Assembly: GCA_034769895.1 (NCBI GenBank)
Contig: CM068367.1
Location: forward strand, 690,608,268-690,672,267
Direction of reading: 5' to 3'
DNA: 64,000 bases
From: Magicicada septendecula
Taxonomy: Eukaryota > Arthropoda > Insecta > Hemiptera > Cicadidae
The notes beneath the pieces are model-generated. The model did not search any database, had not been told where the DNA came from, and saw only the letters and a list, made by a program, of their open reading frames with translations. Within the stretch, counting starts at the first letter, position 1, and each line of letters begins with the position of its first letter. Of the stretch, positions 46,633-57,036 are shown piece by piece. The translations under genes were made by a program, and so were the position numbers.

Positions 46633-48682
46633 TGTAACGTTACATAACCCAGTCCCAAAAATGATAACTTAATTACCCCACCATAAAGGTCAGAAATGGG
46701 TATAATATACCTAGCTCTAAATTACTTTATATCACGAAACATTATAAACTACACTTAATTGATAAAAGTGTACCAAGTGAGTTATAGTGTACCCAGTGAG
46801 TAAATAAGTGACTTTGAAGGGAACATCTCACAGACTTATGCTGTAGATGTAGAAACAATTGATTATAATAGTAGACTGTATTGCTACTAACCAATTATGT
46901 GTTTTGTTTAAATATTGTATGATTTGTATTGTGTAGGCAACTAAAATTTAGTACCTAGGTTTAATTTTATATTTAATAGAATAATTATGTTTGAATATAA
47001 GATAACCCAGGGTTAAATATAAAAGAGTTAAATATAAAATAATAATATAAAATAAAATAATACTGTATGAGTAAAATGGCAGAAGAAAATAGTGCAGTGT
47101 AAGGATACTATAAGAAATTAATAAATAAAATAAAAATTCAATTAAAGGAAATATTAATATTAAAGACCTATATCTAAGGTTATGAGAAAATAAACGGAAA
47201 ACCTTATATAAATCAAATTGGATAATAAACCAAATTTAAAAAGAATTATTTGTCTATAAATAAGAAATAAATTTATAATAATTAAAAACAGCCTATATAC
47301 TCAAAAGTAGATAGAAGCACCAATAAAAAATAATATAAAAATTATTGGTTACTAAGAGTAACCGGATAACAAAATATGAATTAATTATAAAAACGATTGG
47401 AAACCGTTCGGTTGAGAAAAAGTAAGGTCACAAAAATTTTATTAAAACCATTTAAAACTTTTGGAAACAGTGCCAAAATGGAATAAAAATTAACTCATAG
47501 TATCCACCTTATGTTCAAACTCCTTCAGATATCAACTATAATGTGCTTTACCCAATAAAAAAGTGAAATAACCAATTACCAGATCTGGCCTAGCTAAACC
47601 GCACTTCGAGATTTTGGCGAGATTGTACCTTATGGACATTCAACGAAATTACAAAACAACTAGAACTACAACACTAGAAACAGCTCCATTTAAGTAAAAA
47701 CTTCGAGGAAAGAGGTAATATAAACGTTATTAATAATTATTAACCAAGAAACCTCATGTCAAATCATTGTGCAGTTCCAATATTTCGTAAATGATTCCAT
47801 GTGTATAATAAAGAAATAATCTGCACTCTTGCGGACAAATCTGGAACTACATACTACGAAATAAACCAAAAATTCGAAATTTATTGTTTTTATCTTGTAA
47901 AGCATAGTATATAATTATTCATTTCTGACCGTCTCATAACACAAAGAACTTACCCTTAACCCTGGGGAAATTAATAAAACGAATTATATGTTGTTTAATG
48001 TCTAATCAAGGATAAAATTATAAAATCATAAAAAATATATTTTATGATAATTCAAATGTTTACCTAACTAAATCGATCCAATGTACCGTTGACTGAAAAG
48101 ATCGATTATAATACTTGTATACTGGAAGAAGAGGAAATCAGTGTATTACATAAATAAAACTCTGAATATTTTATGTTAAATAATCAAACGTGTATTCTTT
48201 ATTGTAGAGGGTAGTTGTTGTAGATTTTCAGGAAGCCAAGAAGAGGACGATCCACAGGGGAGTATCACCGAACAGTGGTGTTTGTTTAACCTAACATTTT
48301 GAGGTTGATGTCAAAATCAGCTGATCTTATGAACAGCGAATATTTAAAAAATAAGAAATTGTATACTCTGGGTGTAACAACTTTGTTCTTACTCTCTCTT
48401 CTAACTAAGATTAAACAACTTCCTTAATCTCTACCAAATCACACACACTCGATTTCTGTTTCGTTTGGTAAACATCAAATCCAATTGATTTGAACATTAA
48501 TAAATATAATTCATAAGTGACGATTGCAAAAAGGTATTCTGACCGCACCGAGACTTTCAAAAAATAACTCTATACCTCATAAAAAGCGATCACGTTACAA
48601 ATTGACGTACTAACTTGGGGCTTAATTAGGAAAGCATAATAAATAATAAGATACTTTCACGAGATAGCTGCGGGACGTTACA
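46633..48682 (+). repeat. LTR h (2050 bp), terminal LTR closing the array
   Basis: It starts TGTAACGTTACA and ends GGGACGTTACA at 48682. The last ~25 bp before the end (CACGAGATAGCTGCGGG) differ from all internal LTRs (CGCTAGATACCCGCGAG). What follows is not a primer-binding site and gag but ATATTTATATTT, which belongs to the flanking 379-bp repeat. This is the layout expected of a true 3' LTR at an insertion boundary. Confidence 0.75.
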
Positions 48683-49060
48683 ATATTTATATTTATAGAA
48701 TAGATGGTGTCGATATAATACTCACCAAAATTGTTATTTTGTTAATTTAAATAAAGTTAATTTGTTTGTTTAGTGGTTAAGGAAGTATAAACAAGAAGAC
48801 ATAATTTTACAGTAATATGTTTGTGTTATATCCAAGTAATGAAAGTATAAAGAGATGAGTAGTATGAACATTTTAAGTAATGACATACAATATAATAGTT
48901 GTATTTAATAAGAAGGAATATGGCTGAACAATATACAGACCATTAAGTTATTTCTGTGTTATGAGTAATGTGAACATTTTAAGTAACGACATACAATATA
49001 ATAGTTGTATTTAATCAGAAGGAATATGGCTGAACAATATACAGACCATTAAGTTATTTT
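48682..49060. repeat. 379-bp dispersed repeat, left copy
   Basis: It matches 63211-63589 over its full length with few differences. Internally it has a 106-bp tandem doublet, each part containing GAACATTTTAAGTAA and GGCTGAACAATATACAG. The array abuts its left end, and the copy at 63211 continues leftward with unrelated sequence, so the array probably inserted into this repeat. Confidence 0.8.
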
Positions 49061-49582
49061 TATGTTATATTTTGTTAATAGATTTACGTGTTAAAGAGGT
49101 GTGTGAGAAATGGGAGTAGGAATAAAACTAGCAATGACACAAACTTAACAAGCAACAAATTAATAACTATTATATATATAGAAAAAAATATCAGATAAGA
49201 AATAATTTTGTAAAAGTATAATAACATTAATAGATTATAAAACAGTTTCAAAGTAATTCAAAAGCCTATAAGTGCGAAATGAAAATAAGCAAACCATATG
49301 TACTTAATAAATACTGTTTAAATAGAACAAAATAAGAAATTCTAAGATGTTATAGTTTAGGCCTATAAATGACATAGCTGTCTAAGTTCAGAAAACCAAT
49401 TGTAAACAATTGAATATTATATTTGAATGATATGACCAAGTAAATTATGTAATTACAATTAACTAACAAGAATAACATGTCAGAATGGTAATAAACAGTA
49501 TAAATAAGTAAAATATGTATTAAAATAGTATTATCAATTTTGTACAAAAACATTAATACATGGCCTAGATCAGCCTTGTGAG
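49061..49582. other. AT-rich sequence, nothing recognised
   Basis: This lies between the 379-bp repeat and the gypsy LTR. I see no credible gene or structured element. Confidence 0.5.
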
Positions 49583-49586
49583 ATAT

Positions 49587-51064
49587 TATAACGTCTCTCC
49601 TGCAAAGACATTATAACATCGGGAACCAGTTCAATTGTTCGCTGTTAATTAAACTAGCTGCCGTAGTTAGTAAAATTTACTTACCAACAAATTATGACAA
49701 TGTATATATCAGGAATTAGTCAAGGATTACATAAATTTATTCACTCTCTGGGTATTAGCGAAAACATCTCTTTATTCTTGTATTTTAACTAAGTATAAAA
49801 GTAATAGCTTTAATGGTCATCCTTTAATTTTTTACTTACTTTACTTTACTTTTAAAAGAAAAATTCTTATAAATTCTGCATTAAATATTCTTTAAAATTT
49901 TTATTCTTACTCTTTTTCATCTCAAAATCATTCAGCTATGTATTATTTCAAGTACAGCGGATCCGGGTCTTAACTTTGCAATATTCTAATATATCACAAC
50001 GTCATCCAAACTATTTGAAGAATAGTCCGATGTAATTTTCAGAATTACTTTACCTTTAAACATCATCAGGTTATTACTATATCATTACAGAAATTACAAA
50101 CATGTATATGCTAATATTTAAGTTATCTAAAAGTCTTTACAAGAAACTTTACTCTTCTTTTTGTTTCGGTTTTTAAAAAAACAATTTATGCACAAATGTT
50201 ATGATTTAATATCACCTGAATAGTACGTGAGTTTGCTGTGGGTGTTCGTGATGGTCTTCTTCAGTAGGTCTTCTTGGGTGTAGTTCGTTGTTCCTCTGGA
50301 TCCTCCATTTAGTGGATTGTTTCCGAATTGTAGTCTAGTTCATGACGATTGGATTCTGCTACTTGAAGTTCATACGGTTGTTGTTGTAACTTTCTTCTTC
50401 TGGAGTTGGTTGTTCACATTTTACATTTTAATTGTTCTTATTTTAGCAGCACTGACTTTTACTTTAATATGGTAAGGAACATATCTTACCACTTACTGTT
50501 TGTAAAGAGATGTGTCGGCTAAGTTTTTTTTTTTTATATATTACCAATATTTGCTCCTCGCACTACATTACTAGTTTTTTAGTTTTTTTTTTTAACGCTA
50601 CATTGGATTAAATCAATTATAACAACTAACGTCTGGTTGTATCGTTGTTTAGCGGTATACACCTAAGTGTAACTTGACAACACATTTTTGACCTGCTTAC
50701 ATGTCGAAGTTTCTCCGGCGACTGGGGGTTGTTTAGCGGTAGGGAGTCTGTAAGCTGGCGCGGTTTACGCGCTGAGAAAAGTAGTTCGTTCCTTTAGTAT
50801 TAATAATTGATCATTAATCAACTAGTAATAAAATTATGCTACCTTTTTGTTATGAGTTAGATATTTCCTTTATTATTAATACGTCTTTTATTTAATTAAA
50901 AGAATTATTATTTTTCGCTTAATAACATTGTACTTTGCGTGTTCGTTCAATTTGCACGTTGATACAGGAATCTAGGTACAGATAAGGGGTGGATAATACT
51001 CTCACTTGTTATAAGAACAAAAAAATTTAATTTGTGCTATTTAAATAATTTTTAAATCGTCACA
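49587..51064 (-). repeat. Gypsy 3' LTR (1478 bp)
   Basis: It closely matches 60639-62106, with visible indels (a longer T run near 50527, about ten bases more near 50070, and a shorter CGTTCAATT near 50943) and scattered substitutions. Confidence 0.85.
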
Positions 51065-51590
51065 TCCTCCTGCACTTAAAGATGAGGACGGGGCAACGGG
51101 GTATTAAATGAAAACCTAAGAAATACAATTACATTTGGGCACGGAACTTCGTGCTGAAATTTCTTTCCCTCAGATAATTTCTATCCATCAATCGATTATC
51201 TTACATCTTATACAAAATATTTAAAATCTAATACATCTACTACACATAAAATACACAAATACATAAATCTACCTTATATTTAATTCTTACATCTACTACC
51301 GGTTTTTTGCTTGATTTCTTCACTCGTTTTACGGAGTTATACTCATGAGTAGGTTACTAATAATAACGTATTGTAATAAAAATCGAATTACTTTCAGTTT
51401 GCTGCGCTAGAGTATTGTTGTTCGTCAGCTGACTTCTCATTCTTTATTTCATTCTCGCAGGACATTAGCTAAGGTTGATCAGGCCTCGCTAGTATTCGTA
51501 CGAGGTGTTTGAGTTTATACTCAATTACGATATAGGACGTTGCAAAATCTTATTATATTCCTGTATAAGTATATACAACATATTTTACTC
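51065..51590 (-). other. Gypsy 3' untranslated region with polypurine tract
   Basis: Between the integrase stop and the 3' LTR. On the minus strand GCAGGAGGA at about 51065-51073 directly abuts the LTR start TGTGACG, a good polypurine tract. No env or other gene is seen in the rest. Confidence 0.6.
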
Positions 51591-52382
51591 TTAATGCTTA
51601 AGTAGTATTCTTGGTTTACTATCTTTCTCGTAGTCGTGCTTCTTTATTTTTACACGAAAACAATTTTTTATTTGAGACACATGGCTTCTGCGAACGTAAT
51701 TGTCTGTATTGGGTTCATACAGCGCTACTGTAATGGGGGTGATGAACTTGTGAATCTTGTAGGGGCCACACCATCGGTATGATTGTTTGGAAGTGGTCCT
51801 ATCAATGGCTTTACTCGTAGGATGAGTATTATACATCACTAAATCACCTACTTTGTACTTTATTTTCCTATTATTCTGCTCATGATATTTCCGCGATTTT
51901 TGTAAATTCGCTCTCAAATTTGCACGAGCTTCTTTCCATATTTTCCTTATGTTATTCCCATTTATTTTGCGGGGCAATAACTCATGAATTTTCCACTTTG
52001 TGGTTAACGGGTGGTTCGGTTTATACTTGTACAGTAAATCAAATGGTGTTGATTTATGTCCTTCATGATACGCTGAGTTGAAGGCAAATTGTATCCATGA
52101 TAGATTTTGATCCCACACTGTCTGGTCTTTAGCGTGATAAGATATTAAGGCTGATTTTAGGTTTCGCAAGTATCTCTCTTCTAGGTTTCCTTGCGGTCGG
52201 TACTCTGTCACTGTAATATGATTTATTCCTAATTTAAAACACATGTCGTTAAATTCTCTCGATTTAAACTGAGGTCCATTGTCAGATACTAGGTGTACTG
52301 GAATACCATAATCTTTAAATAGTCTCTCTTGTAGAATCTTTATTGTCGAGATGCTAAGGCACGTCTCATAGGATACATCCAT
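51591..52382 (-). pseudogene. Gypsy integrase, catalytic and C-terminal part
   Basis: This 263-codon frame holds the second Asp (HLVSDNGPQFKSREF) and the catalytic Glu (PQGNLEERYLRNLKSAL) of the DDE core, then a C-terminal domain (KYKVGDLVMYNTHP, RWCGPYKIHKFI, RRSHVSQIKNCF) to the stop near 51591. It is joined to the upstream segment by a frameshift around 52360, so the first codons as read here are out of frame. The role in an intact element is to insert cDNA into target DNA. There is no chromodomain. Confidence 0.85.
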
Positions 52383-52603
52383 ACGAATTTAGTGAAGGAG
52401 TCCACGCAAATTAATAGCATAGTATTTCCGGACTTAGAACGGGGATAAGGTCCAGAATAGTCTATGTATATCTTTGAGAAGGGTGTTGTGGGGATTTCTG
52501 AGATTAATTTTCCGACTTGACTGATTCGTGCTGGCTTGCTCAGGGCACAGATTTCGCATTGTTTCACGAACTTTGTTATTTCACTGTTCATGTTTTCCCA
52601 ATG
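52355..52603 (-). pseudogene. Gypsy integrase, zinc-binding Cys pair and first catalytic Asp
   Basis: It begins immediately inside the LINE junction with HWENMNSEITKFVKQCEIC, giving the C-x2-C half of the HHCC module, then KIYIDYSGPYPRSKSGN with the first Asp of the DDE triad, and runs into a frameshift after FVWMYPMRRA. The matching His pair lies 3.5 kb away on the other side of the LINE. Confidence 0.85.
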
Positions 52604-52615
52604 GTATTCCTTGCG

Positions 52616-53085
52616 GGGCTCAAATGGGGGAATGACGCGTAATATATGGCCTGCATACAAGAGCTGGTCACTAGCCTCTCCTCTCCAACTCCAACTCTGA
52701 CCTACAAGCGGTGGGCCCTGTTAAGTCGAGCAACCCATGCTAAGGTTGTGGTAACCAATCCCTTCGGCAGCTTGGGTCGGCGAGCCAACGAGAGATGGGG
52801 GTCTGGGCGAGGTGGCCCTGAGGTAATCAGGGACCCGGCTTACCAAGATGTAGTGTGTCGGCAGCAGAATGCATGGCGGGGTTGGCGGCAGAAGAACATA
52901 AAAATGCCAACAGCGGCGCCCATAGATCTAGTGAGTATGGTCTACTGCGGACGGGTGGATGAGACTCGTTAGCTCAGTGAAGGCAACTCATCTAAGAGAC
53001 GGGAACTCTAAACATAAAACCCCTGGTCCTCCAGGTTGGGGGTTGGGCGTAGGGTTAACAACCCACCCCATAAAATAATATTGTT
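52616..53085 (+). other. LINE 5' leader
   Basis: About 470 bp, clearly more GC-rich than its surroundings, ending just before the endonuclease ATG at 53086. I see no separate conserved gene; the open stretch at 52646-52972 has no recognisable motif. Confidence 0.6.
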
Positions 53086-54291
53086 ATGAAACCAAGAGAA
53101 AAAGGAAAAGCCGGACGGATTAATGGAATTGGGACTGGATCGTGGAAAAGGGACAAAGATTTTAAGCTTGCGACGTGGAACTTGCATTCCTTATACAGAC
53201 CTGGAGCCTTGAAGATATTAATAGTTGAGGTTCTCAAATATAAGATAGATGTTTTGGCTATGCATGAGATGAGGTGGACTGGCGCTGGAATCATGGATCG
53301 AAGGGACTACTCGGTGTATTACAGCTGTCAGAACCGGGACCATGTGCTTGGAACTGGCTTCTTGGTAAGCCGTAGAATGAAAGCAAATATCATTGATTTT
53401 AAACCCCTTACACCTAGAATGTGTAAAATAAGACTTAGAGGAATCTTCTTTAATTATACTATAATAAACGTGCATGCCCCAACTGATGATAAGCCTGAGG
53501 AGGAGAAAGATGATTTTTATGACTTGCTGGAGAATGCGTATGCTAGCAGCCCTAGACATGACATAAAAATAATCATAGGTGACTTAAATGCCAAAGTGGG
53601 AAGCAGCCATGCTTGTAGTAATATTGGAAAGTATAGTTTACACTCTGAACACTCAGACAATGGTTTCCGATTATTGAACTTCGCAGTTGGTCAAAATATG
53701 ATCATAGGAGGGACTTTCTTCGACCACAAAGACATACATAAGGGCACATGGATCTCTCCAGACGGGAGAACGGTCAATCAAATAGATCATGTCCTATTGG
53801 ATGGCCGCCATAAGTCAGACTTACAAGACGTTAGAGTTTATAGAAGTGCCAACATGGATAGCGATCACTATCTCGTAATTGCAAAACTGAGAGCTAGAAT
53901 CTCCAATAATAGAAATGAAAAAGGAATAAAGACTGTTAGATACAATACAGAAATACTAAAGGAAGAAGAAATAAAACGGAGGTTCGAGGAAGTTACTAAT
54001 GAGAAAATTAGACAGTGGAGACTTGAATGCCGTGAGGAACAAGATATAGAAAACCACTGGCTTAATCTAAAAAACATGTTAGTGACCACGGGAGAAGAAA
54101 TCGTTGGTTTGAAGAAGAGACATGGGCGAGATGAGTGGTTTGATAAGGAGTGTGAAGAGGCAACTGACTTCAAAAACAAGACATACAAATTTATGATCCA
54201 AAGGAAATGCACTAGGGCTGTTCGAGAGGAATACAGGAAGGCCAGGCGGATGGAAAAGAAGCTTCATAGAGGAAAAAGAGGGAGTATATGA
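53086..54291 (+). pseudogene. LINE apurinic-type endonuclease and linker (first frame)
   Basis: A 401-codon frame starting at the ATG at 53086. It shows the APE-like endonuclease order: LATWNLHSL, DVLAMHEMRWTG (catalytic Glu; the usual preceding Gln is His), INVHAPTDD, IIIGDLNAKVGS, NQIDHVLLDGR and SDHYLVIAKLR. This nuclease nicks the target for primed reverse transcription. Similar sequences are often labelled craniofacial development protein 2-like. The frame shifts near 54280, before the RT. Nuclease residues look intact, but the polyprotein is broken. Confidence 0.85.
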
Positions 54292-54572
54292 TGCGACAGA
54301 TGAAAAAGATAGAGGAATATAAGAGTAAAAGGCTGAGCCGAGATATGTACAGGAAGGTGAATGATATGAGACAGGAATTTCAGCCTAGAACAAATGCCTG
54401 TAGGGATAATAATGGTGGCCTTGTGAGTGATAATGCTGGCGTAATCAGGAGATGGACAGAACACTTCGAAGAGTTGCTAGGCTCAGTTGGGGAGGCTTCG
54501 ATGGAGGCATCTGAGAATGAAGAGGAAGCAGGAGAATTCGAGGATGATATGACGAGGTGTATGAAGCTCTAG
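54288..54572 (+). pseudogene. LINE linker segment (second frame)
   Basis: A 94-codon stretch between the endonuclease and RT, containing YRKVNDMRQEFQPRTN and VIRRWTEHFEELL, a pattern usual just before the RT in RTE elements. It lies in a different frame from both neighbours, so single-base indels occurred on both sides. Confidence 0.75.
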
Positions 54573-55933
54573 AAAAGCTTAAAAATAACAAGGCAGCAGG
54601 TTCCGATGGTTTACCAGGGGAACTATTAAAGAGCGCAGGAGGAGATTTCATAAAGGAATTTGCCCATCTCATAGAGCGAATATGGCTGGAGGAGGTAATG
54701 CCTGATGAGTGGAACAATGGGGTGGTGTGTTTAATACATAAAAAGGGTGATCCGCTCATATGTAAAAATTATAGGGGCATCTCTCTACTTAATACAGCGT
54801 ATAAGGTATTGTCCAACATCATATTTTCTAGGCTGCTTCCCTACGCTGAGGAAAACATAAAAGAATATCAACGTGGATTCACTAGGGATAGGTCAACAAC
54901 AGACCAAATATTTACACTAAGGCAAATCCTAGAAAAAACGTTGGAATATGGAGTGGCCACTCACCATCTCTTTGTGGATTTCCAGTCGGCATATGATTCA
55001 ATCAACCGGAAAATGCTATATAGAGCTATGAAGGAGTTGAATATACCATCTAAGTTGGTGCGTATGGTTGGAGTAGTTATGTCCAATTCTAAGTGCCAAA
55101 TAAGAATACAATCAAATCTATCTAACTCCTTAAAAACATTGAATGGGTTGAAACAAGGAGATGCCTTAGCGTGTCTGTTGTTCAACATAGCTCTAGAAAA
55201 GGTCATCAGGGAATCAGGAATTCAAACTAGCGGACACATATTTCACAAGGAGGTACAGCTTCTGGCCTATGCCGATGACATTGACGTCATAAGTAGGTCT
55301 GAATCTGGCTTAAAGGAAGCCTTTCGGGAACTGGAGTTGTCCGCTAAGGCTATGGGCTTGGTTATAAACCAAAGCAAAACCAAATATATGGTTGTAGGTG
55401 CCAACACTCGTGCCCTGTCCCTGCGCATTAACGATTATGAATTTGAAAAGGTTCAGGGTTTTCCATATCTCGGGTCATATGTGGACTCTGGAAATGACTC
55501 CTCTAGAGATATTGAAAGACGGATATTATCTGCTAATAGGTGTTACTACGGACTGGTGAAACATTTTAAGTCTAAATTAATAAGTAAAGATACAAAAGCC
55601 ACCCTATACAAGACCTTGATTAGACCAGTCCTGATGTATGGCTCGGAATGCTGGGTGGTAAAAAAACTAGATGAGCAGAAACTATCCGTTTTTGAGAGGA
55701 GGGTACTGAGGAGAATCTATGGCCCTGTGAGGGAAAACAACATTTGGAGGCGATTGCATAATCGAGAGTTGTACGAAAGGTTTAAAGATCTTCCGATCGT
55801 GCAACTCATACAAATTAACAGATTGCATTGGGCTGGTCATGTGCAGAGAATGGCGGAGGATAGAATCCCAAAAAGAGTGATGAATTATTTGCCGATGGGA
55901 AGGAGAAGGAAGGGAAGATCGCGTACAAGATGA
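54557..55933 (+). pseudogene. LINE reverse transcriptase (third frame)
   Basis: It contains LKNNKAAGSDGLPGELLK, CLIHKKGDPLICKNYRGISL, FVDFQSAYDSINR (motif A), GLKQGDALACLLFNIALE (motif B), and LLAYADDIDVIS with the catalytic YADD at 55268-55279, then thumb and C-terminal sequence ending QRMAEDRIPKRVMNYLPMG. The TGA at 55931-55933 appears premature: the same frame continues with WLDQVGKEAVRLG, which resembles the normal RTE C-terminus. RT motifs are intact although the full ORF is disrupted. Confidence 0.87.
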
Positions 55934-56096
55934 TGGCTGGACCAGGTTGGTAAGGAGGCAGTGAGGCTGGGTGCAGCAAACTGGTGGGGACATTGGCTGG
56001 GAGTAGAGACCAGTGGGGAAGATTTCTTTTGGAGGCCAGGGCCCGGACTGGGCTGTAGCGCCGAGGATGTTTGTATGTATGTATGTATTCCTTGCG

Positions 56097-56390
56097 AATA
56101 CGATGTATAGTTTTCCTAATTCCCATATGAGCTCCAATGGTTGATGAGTGGTAGTATTCCATTAGCATAGGTTTAATTAATTCCGGCGCGATTATTCTCA
56201 GTGATTTTCCGTTAGCTTTGTTAAAACAAAGTACTCGTTTACTCAAGGTATATTTGTCAGAATAATTTCCTTTATCTATTTGTTCTATTATTTTACACAA
56301 TTTCGGATCTTGTTGTTGGTGATATGCTATATCCTTAAATGCAAGGGGAAAGTTAGTAATTAGCGTATTAACAGTAGTGGTTTCAACATG
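56097..56390 (-). pseudogene. Gypsy pol: RNase H to integrase linker and zinc-binding His pair
   Basis: In the minus-strand frame the segment runs TLITNFPLAFKDIAY through SLRIIAPELIKPMLM to EYYHSSTIGAHMGIRKT and ends at the LINE junction after RIRKEY. The two His residues of the integrase HHCC module lie in HSSTIGAHMG. It is offset from the RNase H segment upstream by a frameshift near 56390. Confidence 0.8.
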
Positions 56391-56683
56391 TCTTCGCCAG
56401 GTCTGGTATTGGGTAGTTGGAACATGCGGGAAAGTGTATCGGCTACTACATTTTGAGTACCACGAATATGTTGTACTTTGAACTTGTAGCAATTTAATCT
56501 TAACACCCATCTTCCGATACGACCTAACTGTTTTGGATGGTTCAATAACCATGACAAAGCTTGATTGTCGGTTTCTAGTAGAAATTCCTTGTGTTCCAAA
56601 AATGGTTTGAATTTTTCGAATGCGAAAACTACAGTTAAACATTCAAGTTCATAGGCTGAGAACTTCCTTTCTTGCTCCATCAA
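56390..56683 (-). pseudogene. Gypsy RNase H, main part
   Basis: It reads ERKFSAYELECLTVVFAFEKF, the tether to RNase H typical of Ty3/gypsy (SAYELE), then FLLETDNQALSWLL with the acidic TDNQAL block, and HIRGTQNVVADTLSR. Frameshifts lie on both sides. Confidence 0.85.
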
Positions 56684-56717
56684 TGTATGTGATGCATAGC
56701 TGATCGGGAGTCTTGTA

Positions 56718-57014
56718 TTATTGATTTCTTGCTCCTAATGCTACACTAGAACTGTCGGTCTGTACGACAAATGGTTTACTGAAATCTGCTAACTGCAATA
56801 CCGGTGGAGATATTATGCTTTCTTTGAGTGTTTCAAAAGCAGCTTGATGTCGAGTAGTCCACTCGAATTTCGCTCCTTTCTTTCTTAATGCATTTAATGG
56901 GGCTGCTATATCCACTAGGTGGGGTATGTACTTGTGAAAGTAATTGATCATACCTAAAAATCGAGCTATACCTTTGGTGTCTCTAGGTGGTAAAAATTCT
57001 TGGATTGCGCGCAT
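56718..57014 (-). pseudogene. Gypsy RT connection and start of RNase H
   Basis: It contains IARFLGMINYFHKYIPHLVDIAAPLN, AFETLKESIISPPVL and FVVQTDSSSVALGA, with the first Asp of RNase H in QTDSSS. A frameshift after ALGA separates it from the next segment. Confidence 0.85.
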
Positions 57015-57036
57015 ACGTTCGGGATCGATGCTAACC

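Larger units (their letters stand above)
1..48682 (+). repeat. Tandem array of a gag-only LTR retroelement (7 internal regions, 8 LTRs, first LTR partial)
   Basis: The same sequence recurs head to tail. The landmark TAACCCTGGGG is at 1, 9798, 19563, 25243, 30923, 36601, 42280 and 47957. Periods are therefore 9797, 9765, 5680, 5680, 5678, 5679 and 5677 bp. The two long periods contain an extra Penelope-like insert of about 4.1 kb. Each period has one LTR, a primer-binding-like site, one gag-like frame, a decayed 3' region and a G-rich tract, so neighbouring internal regions share a single LTR. The array continues left of the window and stops at 48682 at an LTR end. No reverse transcriptase, integrase or protease of its own is recognisable in any unit. 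The layout resembles non-autonomous gag-carrying LTR elements; arrangement in tandem suggests recombination between LTRs or integration of multimers (inference). Confidence 0.9.
52616..56084 (+). mobile_element. RTE-type non-LTR retrotransposon (LINE) inside the gypsy integrase
   Basis: It is bounded by a 12-bp target duplication, GTATTCCTTGCG, at 52604-52615 and 56085-56096. It has a 5' leader of about 470 bp, an endonuclease-RT coding region in three frames, and a tail of short GTAT repeats, as in RTE elements. Orientation is opposite to the host gypsy element. Confidence 0.88.

Noticed and set aside
1..48682. The tandem array as rDNA, a histone cluster or a classical centromeric satellite
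   Set aside because: There is no rRNA or histone sequence. The unit has LTR ends, a primer-binding-like site, gag and a G-rich tract, which a simple satellite would not show.
50020..50075. CCTGATGATG with a nearby GAAAA on the minus strand in the gypsy LTR (also near 61115), considered as a hammerhead
   Set aside because: No stable stem II forms between CUGAUGA and GAAA, and stem I strands do not pair, unlike the Penelope motifs.
55815..56642. A single 275-codon minus-strand protein spanning the LINE end and the gypsy pol
   Set aside because: Only the part at 56097-56390 is real pol coding sequence. The rest is out-of-frame RNase H on one side and antisense LINE on the other.
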